A DNA stretch of 6,816 bases from a bacterium (GCA_021162505.1 JAGGYO010000219.1:1-6816), one strand, 5' to 3'; shown: positions 1 through 6,422, numbered from the stretch's first letter. The notes: generated by a model not told the origin, from the sequence alone. Translations and numbers: made by a program.

Positions 1-2
1 AT

Positions 3-218
3 ACTGACAGGGACGGTACTATCAGTACATATATTTTAGAGAATATTGTTAATAAGCGTATCCCAATGTCAGTTTTTAAGGTGCCTACGGGTTATACTAA
101 ATATGACAATGCCATGCAATTAATGATGGCAAACCCTGATAATAAAAGTAAAAAATCAGAATCAGATAATCCAATGATGCAACTTTATAAACAAATACAA
201 AAGGAAGCCAATAAATAA
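3..218 (+). CDS. C-terminal fragment of a DUF4412-like protein (5' end outside window)
   Basis: An open frame enters from the left edge and ends at the TAA at 216-218, giving the last 71 residues of a longer protein. The other two forward frames stop early (TGA at 5-7, TAG at 37-39). The visible part has a D-G-T-I-S-T-Y strand, then I-P-M-S-V-F-K-V-P-T-G-Y-T-K, then a hydrophilic Lys/Ser/Asn-rich tail. From memory, the pattern '...DGT...NI...S-[VL]-F-x-[VI]-P-x-GY' resembles the C-terminus of DUF4412-type proteins, which are usually exported or lipid-anchored beta-rich proteins of unknown role. The N-terminus that would show a signal peptide is not in the window. The gene is separated from rnfC by about 108 bases holding a promoter, so it is probably not part of the rnf operon. 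The reading frame is fairly certain; the family is a tentative recognition. Confidence 0.6.
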   Translation, partial: TDRDGTISTYILENIVNKRIPMSVFKVPTGYTKYDNAMQLMMANPDNKSKKSESDNPMMQLYKQIQKEANK

Positions 219-262
219 TTAAAAACACTTCATAGGAAGGTAACGATATTTTCAAAAAACTA

Positions 263-290
263 TTGAAATAATTCTTTAAAATGGTATAAT
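263..290 (+). promoter_or_regulatory. Sigma70-type promoter for the rnf operon
   Basis: A -35 box TTGAAA (263-268) and a perfect -10 box TATAAT (285-290) are 16 bases apart, and the -10 is preceded by TG one base upstream (TGGTATAAT, 282-290), an extended -10. It lies 36 bases before the rnfC start codon, so the inferred transcript would begin near 297 with a short leader. It is the only convincing promoter I see in the intergenic region and should drive the genes from rnfC onward. The -35 box is also the right arm of a small dyad, TTTCAA-7-TTGAAA (250-268), which could be an operator or chance in AT-rich DNA. The region 219-326 shows no gene and no clear terminator for the upstream gene. Confidence 0.75.
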
Positions 291-315
291 TAAGCAAATT
301 CCTTTATAAAACATT

Positions 316-320
316 AGGAG
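316..320 (+). promoter_or_regulatory. Ribosome binding site of rnfC
   Basis: AGGAG lies 6 bases before the ATG at 327. It fixes the rnfC start, and the protein that begins there has the family N-terminus (F-K-K-G-V-H-P-P). Confidence 0.8.
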
Positions 321-326
321 CGTAGT

Positions 327-1646
327 ATGGGGCTATTGACTTTTAAAAAAGGGGTACATCCCCCTGACATGAAATTGCTTTCGAAGGACAAAAAAATTGA
401 GAGGTTAACTCCCCCCAAGATCTTGTATTTTCCAGTAGCACAGCACATTGGTGCACCGGCAAAAACCATAGTTAAAAAGGGTGATCCTGTAAAAGTAGGA
501 CAATTAATCGCCGAAGCCGTGGGTTTTGTTTCTGCAAATATTTTTTCATCAGTATCAGGTACGGTGAAGGGAATTGAAGATAGATTGAATTTCCTCGGTA
601 CTAAGACATCCATGATCGTTATTGAAAATGATGAAAAATATGAAAAAACAGAATTTACACTATTAACGGATCTTCAATCTGCGAATATTGTGAATAAGGT
701 CAAAGAAGGCGGTATTGTCGGCTTAGGAGGTGCAACATTTCCAACACATGTAAAACTTTCGCCACCTAAGGACAAACCAATTGATACAGTTATTATCAAT
801 GGAGCCGAGTGCGAACCATATTTAACCAGTGATTATAGGTTAATGTTAGAACAACCTCAAAAGGTAGTTGAAGGTCTGAAGATATTAATGAAGGCATTGG
901 GGGCAACTAAGGGATATATCGGTATTGAATCAAATAAACCGGATGTTCTAAAGAAAATGCACGAACTCTGTGAAAAAGAAAGTGAAATTGAAACAGTAGC
1001 ATTGAAAACAAAATACCCGCAAGGCGGAGAAAAACAATTGATCTATGCGATATTAAAAAGAAAAGTTCCCGCCGGCGGTCTCCCCATGGCAGTTGGTGTG
1101 GTCGTTCAAAATTCCGGTACTGCTGCTGCGATATATGATCTTCTAAAAGAAGGTAAACCCCTTTATGAAAGAATAATTACCATTACCGGTAATGGAGTAA
1201 ATGAACCAAAAAATTTCTTAGTACCCTTAGGTACTCCAATAAATTATCTCATCGAGAAAGCTGGTGGTTTAAAGGAAAATGCTGCAAAGATCATTATGGG
1301 CGGACCCATGATGGGGTTCGCAATTACGGATCTGACTATACCGGCACAAAAGGGAACATCAGGTATTGTGGTGTTTACTGATAAAGAGGTGTACGGGGAA
1401 GATTATGATGTTTGCATAAGATGCAATAAGTGCATTGATGTATGTCCAATGGACCTTGCTCCATATCAATATGCTCTATTAGGCGAGAATGAAAGATATT
1501 TAGAAGCAAAAGATTGGAATGTTCTGGATTGTATAGAATGCGGTTCCTGTGTTTATATTTGTCCATCCAAAAGGCCAATGGTGCAGTTCATAAAATTGGA
1601 GAAAGCAGCGATAACGGCAGAAATGAAAAAGGAGAAGAAGAAATGA
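327..1646 (+). CDS. rnfC: RnfC, NADH/FMN-binding iron-sulfur subunit of the Rnf complex
   Basis: A 439-residue cytoplasmic, membrane-associated subunit, the usual length for the shorter RnfC form. By family knowledge it is the NAD(H)-facing part of the complex, with FMN and two [4Fe-4S] clusters. Visible in order: an RnfC N-terminal domain with a lipoyl-like barrel fold (about 1-105; H-P-P near residue 11, then V-K-K-G-D-P-V-K-V-G-Q); a glycine-rich nucleotide/FMN loop G-G-I-V-G-L-G-G-A-T-F-P-T-H (128-141) followed by N-G-A-E-C-E-P-Y (158-165), as in the complex I 51-kDa subunit fold; an SLBB-like stretch (about 280-325); and two ferredoxin motifs, C363/C366/C369/C373 and C402/C405/C408/C412. 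It lacks the long C-terminal repeat extension of gamma-proteobacterial RnfC/RsxC. The lysine-rich end (KKEKKK) is encoded by the purine-rich ribosome binding region of rnfD. First gene of the operon; its TGA overlaps the rnfD ATG by 4 bases. Confidence 0.97.
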   Translation: MGLLTFKKGVHPPDMKLLSKDKKIERLTPPKILYFPVAQHIGAPAKTIVKKGDPVKVGQLIAEAVGFVSANIFSSVSGTVKGIEDRLNFLGTKTSMIVIENDEKYEKTEFTLLTDLQSANIVNKVKEGGIVGLGGATFPTHVKLSPPKDKPIDTVIINGAECEPYLTSDYRLMLEQPQKVVEGLKILMKALGATKGYIGIESNKPDVLKKMHELCEKESEIETVALKTKYPQGGEKQLIYAILKRKVPAGGLPMAVGVVVQNSGTAAAIYDLLKEGKPLYERIITITGNGVNEPKNFLVPLGTPINYLIEKAGGLKENAAKIIMGGPMMGFAITDLTIPAQKGTSGIVVFTDKEVYGEDYDVCIRCNKCIDVCPMDLAPYQYALLGENERYLEAKDWNVLDCIECGSCVYICPSKRPMVQFIKLEKAAITAEMKKEKKK

Positions 1647-2722
1647 ACAAGTTAAAAATATCAACTTCTCCCCATATATACTCAAAATTCAATGTTTCAA
1701 AGATCATGTGGGTAGTGATCGGAGTATTATTATTACCTACCCTTTGGGGTATATATGTTTTTGGTGTTCCCGCATTAATAACCATTCTTGTTAGTGTAAT
1801 TGGTTCGGTCTTTACTGAGTGGTTATTTACAAAGATGTTTAAAATGAAGGTTAGATTATATGATGGTTCAGCTGTTTTAACAGGACTCCTTTTAGCTTTG
1901 ACCCTTCCTCCTTCGACGCCTATCCTGGTAACATTTTCAGGAGCATTTTTTGCAATCGGATTTGGAAAGATGATATTTGGTGGTTTGGGATACAATCCGT
2001 TCAATCCTGCTCTAATTGGTAGGGCATTTTTACTCGCCTCCTGGCCTGTTTATATTACTACATGGTCGGCACCAATAAGAAAGGGATTGAATATGGTCGG
2101 TATACCTCAGCATCTCATAGACACATTAAGTGGAATCCCACAAAATGTAGTTGATACCGTAACATTAGCAACACCTTTAAATGCATTGGGACAATCTATT
2201 GACTTTGTTTCCAATGGAACGATTACTCCCGATCAATTAAATTCCATTCAGCATGTTTTATATTCAAAGAGTGCATTATCCAATCTGTTCTTCGGATATA
2301 CCGGCGGTTCTATCGGAGAAGTTTCCGCTTTACTTTTACTTATTGGCGGATTATTGCTCATTTGGAAAAAGATCATTACTTGGCATATTCCTGTGATCTA
2401 TATTTTAACTGTTGGTATCCTCGGTTGGATGTTCGGAGGGAAAGGTATATTCCAAGGAAATATTCTGTTTCAAATGCTTGCAGGCGGATTATTCCTCGGG
2501 GCTTTCTTTATGGCAACCGATTATGTAACATCTCCAATGTTCACCAAAGGTAAGATAATTTTTGCTATTGGTGCAGGTATTTTGGTAATTGTAATACGCC
2601 GTTGGGGAGGTTATCCCGAGGGTGTTTGTTATTCTATTATTATAATGAATGCATTCGTACCTATGATCGATAGGTTTACAAAACCAAAACCCTTCGGATA
2701 TGTTAAAGGAGTGACAAAATGA
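1643..2722 (+). CDS. rnfD: RnfD, FMN-carrying membrane subunit of the Rnf complex
   Basis: A 359-residue polytopic membrane protein, homologous to NqrB, that passes electrons across the membrane through flavins. I start it at the ATG at 1643: GGAG at 1631-1634 is 8 bases upstream, the start overlaps the rnfC stop (ATGA), and the family N-terminus (S-T-S-P-H-I) follows. The same frame is open back to an ATG at 1514, but that stretch is the rnfC cluster 2 region read out of frame. Hydrophobic helices lie near 20-58, 75-113, 225-240, 250-268, 275-292 and 304-318. Family motifs seen are G-Y-N-P-F-N-P-A-L-I-G-R-A-F (116-129) and A-T-D-Y-V-T-S-P (291-298). The likely covalent FMN site is T177 in D-T-V-T-L-A-T-P-L (171-179). 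This departs from the S/T-G-A-T form by having Leu before Ala-Thr. Just before it, residues 154-175 look like an imperfect tandem duplication (I-P-Q-x3-D-T). The stop overlaps rnfG by 4 bases. Confidence 0.96.
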   Translation: MNKLKISTSPHIYSKFNVSKIMWVVIGVLLLPTLWGIYVFGVPALITILVSVIGSVFTEWLFTKMFKMKVRLYDGSAVLTGLLLALTLPPSTPILVTFSGAFFAIGFGKMIFGGLGYNPFNPALIGRAFLLASWPVYITTWSAPIRKGLNMVGIPQHLIDTLSGIPQNVVDTVTLATPLNALGQSIDFVSNGTITPDQLNSIQHVLYSKSALSNLFFGYTGGSIGEVSALLLLIGGLLLIWKKIITWHIPVIYILTVGILGWMFGGKGIFQGNILFQMLAGGLFLGAFFMATDYVTSPMFTKGKIIFAIGAGILVIVIRRWGGYPEGVCYSIIIMNAFVPMIDRFTKPKPFGYVKGVTK

Positions 2723-3339
2723 AAGATACCATAAGATTTGTCTTAACATTGGTGATAGTGACTATTATCTCGGGTCTTGTTCTATCCTTTGTTTATTTGA
2801 AAGTCAAGGGTAAAATAGAGGTGCAAAAGAAAGCAAATATTGAAAATGCCATAAAATTCGTTTTTGAAGATATTTCAAAAAAAGAAGAGACCAATGATCA
2901 AGAAAATGATATTCACTATTGGAAATGTTTTAATAAAAATAATGAACTATTAGGTTATGCTATCCTATGTAAAAAGGGTGGTTTTTCCAGTACTATACAG
3001 ATAATTGCAGGTGTAAAAAAAGAAGGTATTATTACAAGGATAAAGGTTGTTTTCCAACAGGAAACCCCCGGGCTGGGAGCAAAAATGAACCAGATAAGAT
3101 CAAATAAATTTATTTGGGATTTCATTACCGGGAAGAAAAGGGAAAAACTAAAACCTATACCATATTTTCAGGAACAGTTCTTCGGTAAGAAATATGCAGG
3201 TTTGACCGTTGTAAAGCATAAACCCGATAAAGATAATGAAATTGAGGCGTTGACCGGCGCAACCATTTCTTCTAAAGCAATATTGAATGGCTTGAAGGAA
3301 GGTATCACAAAAGTAATGGAAAAGGAGGGTTTAAAATGA
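2719..3339 (+). CDS. rnfG: RnfG, covalent-FMN subunit of the Rnf complex
   Basis: A 206-residue protein with one N-terminal membrane helix (about 7-26) and an extracytoplasmic FMN-binding domain (PF04205 type), homologous to NqrC. The domain includes G-G-F-S-S-T-I-Q-I-I-A-G-V (87-99), the family motif Q-Q-E-T-P-G-L-G-A-K (113-122), and the flavinylation motif L-T-G-A-T-I-S-S (178-185). T182 is the expected attachment site for FMN through a phosphoester bond made by the flavin transferase ApbE, which is not encoded in this window. A charged linker (about 51-66) separates the helix-proximal region from the domain. The ribosome binding site AAAGGAG (2705-2711) lies inside the end of rnfD; the ATG at 2719 overlaps the rnfD stop. 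By family knowledge it relays electrons between the membrane iron-sulfur cluster of RnfA/E and RnfD. The length is normal and I see no defect. Confidence 0.96.
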   Translation: MKDTIRFVLTLVIVTIISGLVLSFVYLKVKGKIEVQKKANIENAIKFVFEDISKKEETNDQENDIHYWKCFNKNNELLGYAILCKKGGFSSTIQIIAGVKKEGIITRIKVVFQQETPGLGAKMNQIRSNKFIWDFITGKKREKLKPIPYFQEQFFGKKYAGLTVVKHKPDKDNEIEALTGATISSKAILNGLKEGITKVMEKEGLK

Positions 3340-3935
3340 ATATTTTAAAGGTTTTTAAAGATGGAATATTGGACGAGAACCCTACATTCAAGTTGGTTTT
3401 GGGAATGTGTCCCACCCTTGCCGTAACTACATCTGCTACAAATGCCATAGGTATGGGATTGGCAACTACTTTTGTTCTGATCATGTCAAATGTTATAATT
3501 TCATTAATAAAAGATCTAATTCCATCAAAGGTAAGGATACCGGCGTATATAGTTGTAATTGCGACTTTTGTTACCTTGGTTCAATTTGTTATGGCGGGTT
3601 TTTTACCTGCACTCAATAAGAGTTTGGGGATCTTCATTCCACTGATCGTTGTTAACTGTATCATCATGGGAAGGGCTGAAGCTTTTGCAGGGAAACACAA
3701 TGTCATATTGTCCTTTTTTGACGGCTTGGGTATGGGTATCGGATTTACATTGGCACTTACATTGATCGGCGGTATCAGAGAAATCTTGGGTTCAAATAAA
3801 TTATTCGGTTATCTTTTCTTTCCACATAATTATAAACCTATGTTATTTTTCGTTTTATCACCCGGCGGGTTTTTTACAATGGCAATTTTATTAGCATTCT
3901 TTAATTGGCTTTCAATGAAAAAGAAGGAGGCATAA
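3336..3935 (+). CDS. rnfE: RnfE, membrane subunit of the Rnf complex
   Basis: A 199-residue, six-helix membrane protein (helices near 18-35, 38-58, 70-90, 95-112, 125-150 and 170-192), homologous to NqrD and paralogous to RnfA. Signature stretches are G-M-C-P-T-L-A-V-T-T-S-A-T (23-35) and I-P-L-I-V-V-N-C-I-I-M-G-R-A-E-A-F (101-117). Cys25 and Cys108 lie in the two half-membrane segments that, with the matching pair in RnfA, are known in this family to ligate an intramembrane iron-sulfur cluster. The C-terminal L-S-P-G-G-F-F (174-180) is also typical. Its start overlaps the rnfG stop (ATGA) and has a strong ribosome binding site, AAAGGAGGG at 3321-3329. The stop TAA directly abuts the rnfA start. 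Intact and of normal length. Confidence 0.96.
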   Translation: MNILKVFKDGILDENPTFKLVLGMCPTLAVTTSATNAIGMGLATTFVLIMSNVIISLIKDLIPSKVRIPAYIVVIATFVTLVQFVMAGFLPALNKSLGIFIPLIVVNCIIMGRAEAFAGKHNVILSFFDGLGMGIGFTLALTLIGGIREILGSNKLFGYLFFPHNYKPMLFFVLSPGGFFTMAILLAFFNWLSMKKKEA

Positions 3936-4523
3936 ATGGAGATCTCAAAATTACTATTAATAATGGTTTCAGCAATATTTGTCAATAACTTTGTTCTATC
4001 AAGATTTTTAGGGATCTGCCCTTATTTAGGTGTTTCAAGAAAGTTTGATTCTGCACTTGGAATGGGAATGGCTGTAACATTTGTTATGACAATTGCTTCT
4101 TTCATTACATGGATCATTCAAATAATACTAAATCATTTTGGTTTAAGTGATATTCTGCAGACTATTGCCTTTATTCTTACCATTGCAGCATTAGTTCAAT
4201 TCATTGAAATGTACCTAAAAAAAGCCCTCCCGGAATTGTATAAGGCATTGGGTATTTTCCTTCCTTTAATTACCACTAACTGTGCAATATTAGGCGTTAC
4301 GCTTTTGAATATTACTCAGCATTACAATCTTCTGGAATCAGTTGTTTTCGGATTTTCTGCTGGTATTGGCTTTACACTTGCATTATTGATGATGGCAAGC
4401 ATTAGAGAACGCTTGGAACTTGCAAAAGTTCCCAAGGTCTTTCAGGGAACCGCTATTGCATTAATAATTGCAGCATTAATGTCTCTATCTTTCATGGGCT
4501 TTTCCGGCTTAATAGGGGAGTAG
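3936..4523 (+). CDS. rnfA: RnfA, membrane subunit of the Rnf complex
   Basis: A 195-residue, six-helix membrane protein, homologous to NqrE and paralogous to RnfE, expected to pack against it in opposite orientation. Family motifs are N-N-F-V-L-S-R-F-L-G-I-C-P-Y-L-G-V-S (17-34) and L-P-L-I-T-T-N-C-A-I-L-G (109-120). Cys28 and Cys116 are the expected ligands that complete the intramembrane iron-sulfur cluster with RnfE Cys25 and Cys108. F-G-F-S-A-G-I-G-F-T-L-A-L (138-150) and I-R-E-R-L (156-160) match the conserved fifth helix and its end. The gene begins at the base after the rnfE stop, with AGGAGG (3925-3930) 5 bases before the ATG, and is followed by rnfB after 3 bases. Intact, with the normal length of about 190-200 residues. 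Confidence 0.97.
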   Translation: MEISKLLLIMVSAIFVNNFVLSRFLGICPYLGVSRKFDSALGMGMAVTFVMTIASFITWIIQIILNHFGLSDILQTIAFILTIAALVQFIEMYLKKALPELYKALGIFLPLITTNCAILGVTLLNITQHYNLLESVVFGFSAGIGFTLALLMMASIRERLELAKVPKVFQGTAIALIIAALMSLSFMGFSGLIGE

Positions 4524-4526
4524 ATC

Positions 4527-5585
4527 ATGAATACTGTTTTAATAGCTACATTGATCCTGGTGAGTTTAGGAATATTTTTTGCCATTATTCTAGGTATTGC
4601 CAATAAGCTTTTTCATGTTGAAGAAGATCCGCGTATTGAGCAAATAGAAGAAGTTCTGTCTGGTGCCAATTGTGGCGCATGCGGTTATGCAGGTTGTACA
4701 GCTTATGCGGAAGCTGTTGTGAACGCTGGAGCACCAATAGATCTTTGTACTCCGGGGGGTGAAGAAACATTAACAGGTATTCAAAAAATTCTCAGTGTTA
4801 AAACAGGTGGGAAAAAAGATAAAAATATTGCATTTTTATTATGTCAAGGTGATTGTGATCTTGCACCGAAAAAAGCGGATTATTCCGGAGTAGACACATG
4901 TAGCGGGGTTAAACTTGTCGGCGGTGGTGATAAGTCCTGCGTTTACGGTTGTTTGGGGTATGGAGATTGCGAAAGAGTATGTCCTTTTGATGCAATTCAT
5001 ATTGGCGATAAAGATCTTCCCATCGTTGATCCTAAAAAATGTACAGGATGTGGACTTTGCGTTAAAGCTTGTCCGCAAGATGTTCTCATTTTACAATCAA
5101 TAAAAAAAGAAGTTTTGATCCGTTGTAAAAATCAGGAAGCTGCAAAGGATGTTATAAAGGAATGTAAGGTTGGTTGTATATCATGCGGTCTTTGTGAAAA
5201 GAATTGCCCAATTGACGGCGCTATAACCATTGAAAATAACCTTGCAATAATGCATTATGAATTTTGTATTGATTGCGGATTATGTGCAGTAGTTTGTCCT
5301 AAAAATACCATTACCGATAAGAGAAAAGAAGAAAGAAAAATGCCTGTTATCAATGAAAAATGTGTTGGATGTACATTATGTGTCCGGGTTTGCCCTGTTG
5401 ATGTTATTGCAGGTAAAGTGAAGGAGCAGCATAAGATCGATGAAGAAAAGTGTATAGGGTGTTTAAAATGCTATGATGTTTGTAAATTTCATGCCATTGA
5501 TCTTACTGAAATGCGTCTTAAGAAAATTGAATATTATAAAGACAAAAAATATAATAAAGGCAAGAAGGAATATGTAAATAGATGA
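4527..5585 (+). CDS. rnfB: RnfB, polyferredoxin subunit of the Rnf complex (extended form)
   Basis: A 352-residue iron-sulfur subunit that takes electrons from (or gives them to) ferredoxin. It has an N-terminal membrane anchor (about 4-25), then the RnfB-specific FeS domain with C49/C52/C57/C74 (N-C-G-A-C-G-Y-A-G-C). A cysteine-rich region follows (C106, C110, C125, C138, C142, C148, C152), then ferredoxin motifs at C172-C182, C217-C227, C247-C257, C279-C289 and C309-C319, with extra C200 and C213. I count 33 cysteines, which fits three two-cluster ferredoxin modules plus the FeS domain and perhaps one more cluster. This is far longer than the roughly 190-residue proteobacterial RnfB and resembles the form in anaerobic bacteria. 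The last motif (C-Y-D-V-C-K) lacks the usual proline after its final cysteine. The tail (330-352) is very rich in Lys and Tyr. The ribosome binding site GGGGAG (4515-4520) lies in the end of rnfA. The stop overlaps the next gene by 4 bases. Confidence 0.97.
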   Translation: MNTVLIATLILVSLGIFFAIILGIANKLFHVEEDPRIEQIEEVLSGANCGACGYAGCTAYAEAVVNAGAPIDLCTPGGEETLTGIQKILSVKTGGKKDKNIAFLLCQGDCDLAPKKADYSGVDTCSGVKLVGGGDKSCVYGCLGYGDCERVCPFDAIHIGDKDLPIVDPKKCTGCGLCVKACPQDVLILQSIKKEVLIRCKNQEAAKDVIKECKVGCISCGLCEKNCPIDGAITIENNLAIMHYEFCIDCGLCAVVCPKNTITDKRKEERKMPVINEKCVGCTLCVRVCPVDVIAGKVKEQHKIDEEKCIGCLKCYDVCKFHAIDLTEMRLKKIEYYKDKKYNKGKKEYVNR

Positions 5586-6370
5586 TCGATTTTCACTCAC
5601 ATTTTTTACCTAATGTTGATGATGGAGCGAAAGATAGCAATATTTCTCTTGAATATATGGAAAAATTTTATAATCTCGGATTTAATAAATTTCTTTTATC
5701 TTCACATATTTACCCAAATTTATATGAAAATACACCGAAAGATCTACTAGAAAGATTTAATAAATTTCAGAGCATGGTAAAAACTTATTTTAAGGATAAA
5801 ATAGAAATATTTCCCGGATCAGAGGTCTATTTATCCCAGGATACTGTGGAAAATATTTGTACGGGAAAAGTCCTTACAATCAATAATAAAAAAACTCATG
5901 TTCTTTTTGAAGTCGATTTTACATTTTTACCCCCCAATCTGGATGATCTCATAAAAGAGATAAGTAAAAGCAAATTGTCATTGATATGGGCTCATCCCGA
6001 GAGAAATAGTGAAATAATAAGAGAACCCGAGAAATTAGGGCGTTTCATTGATCAAGATGTTTTAGTGCAAATAAATCTTGGAAGTTTAGGCGGCCAATTC
6101 GGAGAAGAGATCGAAGAAACCGCAAAAAAGTTGCTATCCAAAGACATGGTGCATTTCATAGGTTCCGATTGTCACTGCAGTCCTCGCCGTCAGTTCGTTT
6201 TTAAAGAAGCTATGGATATATTCGATAAATATGTAAATCCGCATTATAAAGAAGATATTTTAATCAATAATGCTATGAGAATCTTTGAAGGGCAACTCCT
6301 ATATCCTTTCCCTTATAAAGTTAAGGAAAAAGGTCTGTGGAACAAGTTTAAGAAATTTTTTAAGATATAG
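5582..6370 (+). CDS. PHP-domain phosphoesterase, CpsB/YwqE tyrosine-protein phosphatase family
   Basis: A 262-residue single-domain protein with no signal peptide. Metal-binding motifs of the PHP fold are complete: D-F-H-S-H (H5, H7) and D-D-G-A-K (13-17), H42 in S-S-H-I-Y-P-N, E81 in G-S-E-V-Y-L, H138 in A-H-P-E-R-N, and D196/H198 in G-S-D-C-H-C. The order and spacing match the CpsB/CapC/YwqE family, manganese-type phosphatases that dephosphorylate tyrosine kinases controlling capsule or exopolysaccharide export. The length fits (about 250 residues). The C-terminus (248-262) is basic and aromatic and could be an amphipathic membrane-contacting helix. The ATG overlaps the rnfB stop (ATGA); the nearest Shine-Dalgarno-like GAAGGA (5564-5569) is 12 bases away, so translation is probably coupled to rnfB. 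No tyrosine kinase or polysaccharide gene is visible, so the substrate here is unknown; another phosphoester substrate is possible. The family is well supported, the cellular role is not. Confidence 0.9.
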   Translation: MIDFHSHFLPNVDDGAKDSNISLEYMEKFYNLGFNKFLLSSHIYPNLYENTPKDLLERFNKFQSMVKTYFKDKIEIFPGSEVYLSQDTVENICTGKVLTINNKKTHVLFEVDFTFLPPNLDDLIKEISKSKLSLIWAHPERNSEIIREPEKLGRFIDQDVLVQINLGSLGGQFGEEIEETAKKLLSKDMVHFIGSDCHCSPRRQFVFKEAMDIFDKYVNPHYKEDILINNAMRIFEGQLLYPFPYKVKEKGLWNKFKKFFKI

Positions 6371-6410
6371 GTAGGGACGGTGTTTTACATACTTTACATA
6401 GCTTTACAAA
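6371..6410 (+). repeat. Leader of the RAYT gene: GTAGGGACGGT block and three TTTACA repeats
   Basis: Immediately after the phosphatase stop codon comes GTAGGGACGGT (6371-6381), then TTTACATA (6384-6391), TTTACATA (6393-6400) and TTTACA (6403-6408), a 9-10 base direct repetition. From memory, GGGACGGT-type blocks often precede RAYT/IS200-like genes in diverse bacteria, and REP sequences recognised by RAYTs typically begin with a GTAG tetranucleotide; both are present here. I see no hairpin inside this block, so it is not a complete REP by itself. It probably marks the 5' limit of the element carrying the transposase. The matching 3' end lies outside the window. Confidence 0.5.
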
Positions 6411-6418
6411 AGGAGGTG
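6411..6418 (+). promoter_or_regulatory. Near-perfect Shine-Dalgarno of the transposase gene
   Basis: AGGAGGTG, within AAAGGAGGTGA, stands 4 bases before the ATG at 6423. It is a longer match to the 16S rRNA 3' end than the sites of the rnf genes, fixes the start, and suggests the transposase is translated independently of the upstream operon. Confidence 0.8.
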
Positions 6419-6422
6419 AATT

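Noticed and set aside
9..17. AGGGACGGT near the left edge, identical to the block before the RAYT gene (6373-6381), suggesting a second element copy
   Set aside because: Identity is only 9 bases, expected many times by chance between positions in a window this size. Here it lies inside a coding frame as a natural R-D-G-T stretch, with no TTTACA repeats following.
16..28. Small hairpin GTACT-ATC-AGTAC
   Set aside because: A 5-base stem inside coding sequence with no T-run and no repeat elsewhere in the window; probably chance.
97..297. 66-codon minus-strand open frame spanning the end of the upstream gene and the intergenic region
   Set aside because: It is antisense to a supported coding frame and to the rnf promoter. 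Its Phe/Tyr/Leu-rich product is what AT-rich antisense DNA gives, and no family features are seen.
314..613. 99-codon minus-strand open frame opposite rnfC
   Set aside because: It is fully antisense to the conserved N-terminal domain of RnfC, with no plausible domain or ribosome binding site context; a shadow frame.
1514..1642. Longer open frame upstream of rnfD reading from an ATG at 1514
   Set aside because: This stretch is the end of rnfC, which encodes the conserved second ferredoxin motif in its own frame. The start at 1643 has a ribosome binding site, the ATGA overlap, and the RnfD family N-terminus.
1588..2004. 138-codon minus-strand open frame opposite the rnfC/rnfD junction
   Set aside because: It is antisense to strongly supported rnfD sequence, including the G-Y-N-P-F-N-P-A-L motif; a shadow of that coding region.
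6311..6324. Inverted repeat CTTA-TAAAGT-TAAG near the end of the phosphatase gene as a terminator
   Set aside because: The stem is only 4 AT-rich base pairs, it lies within the coding region, and there is no T-run after it.
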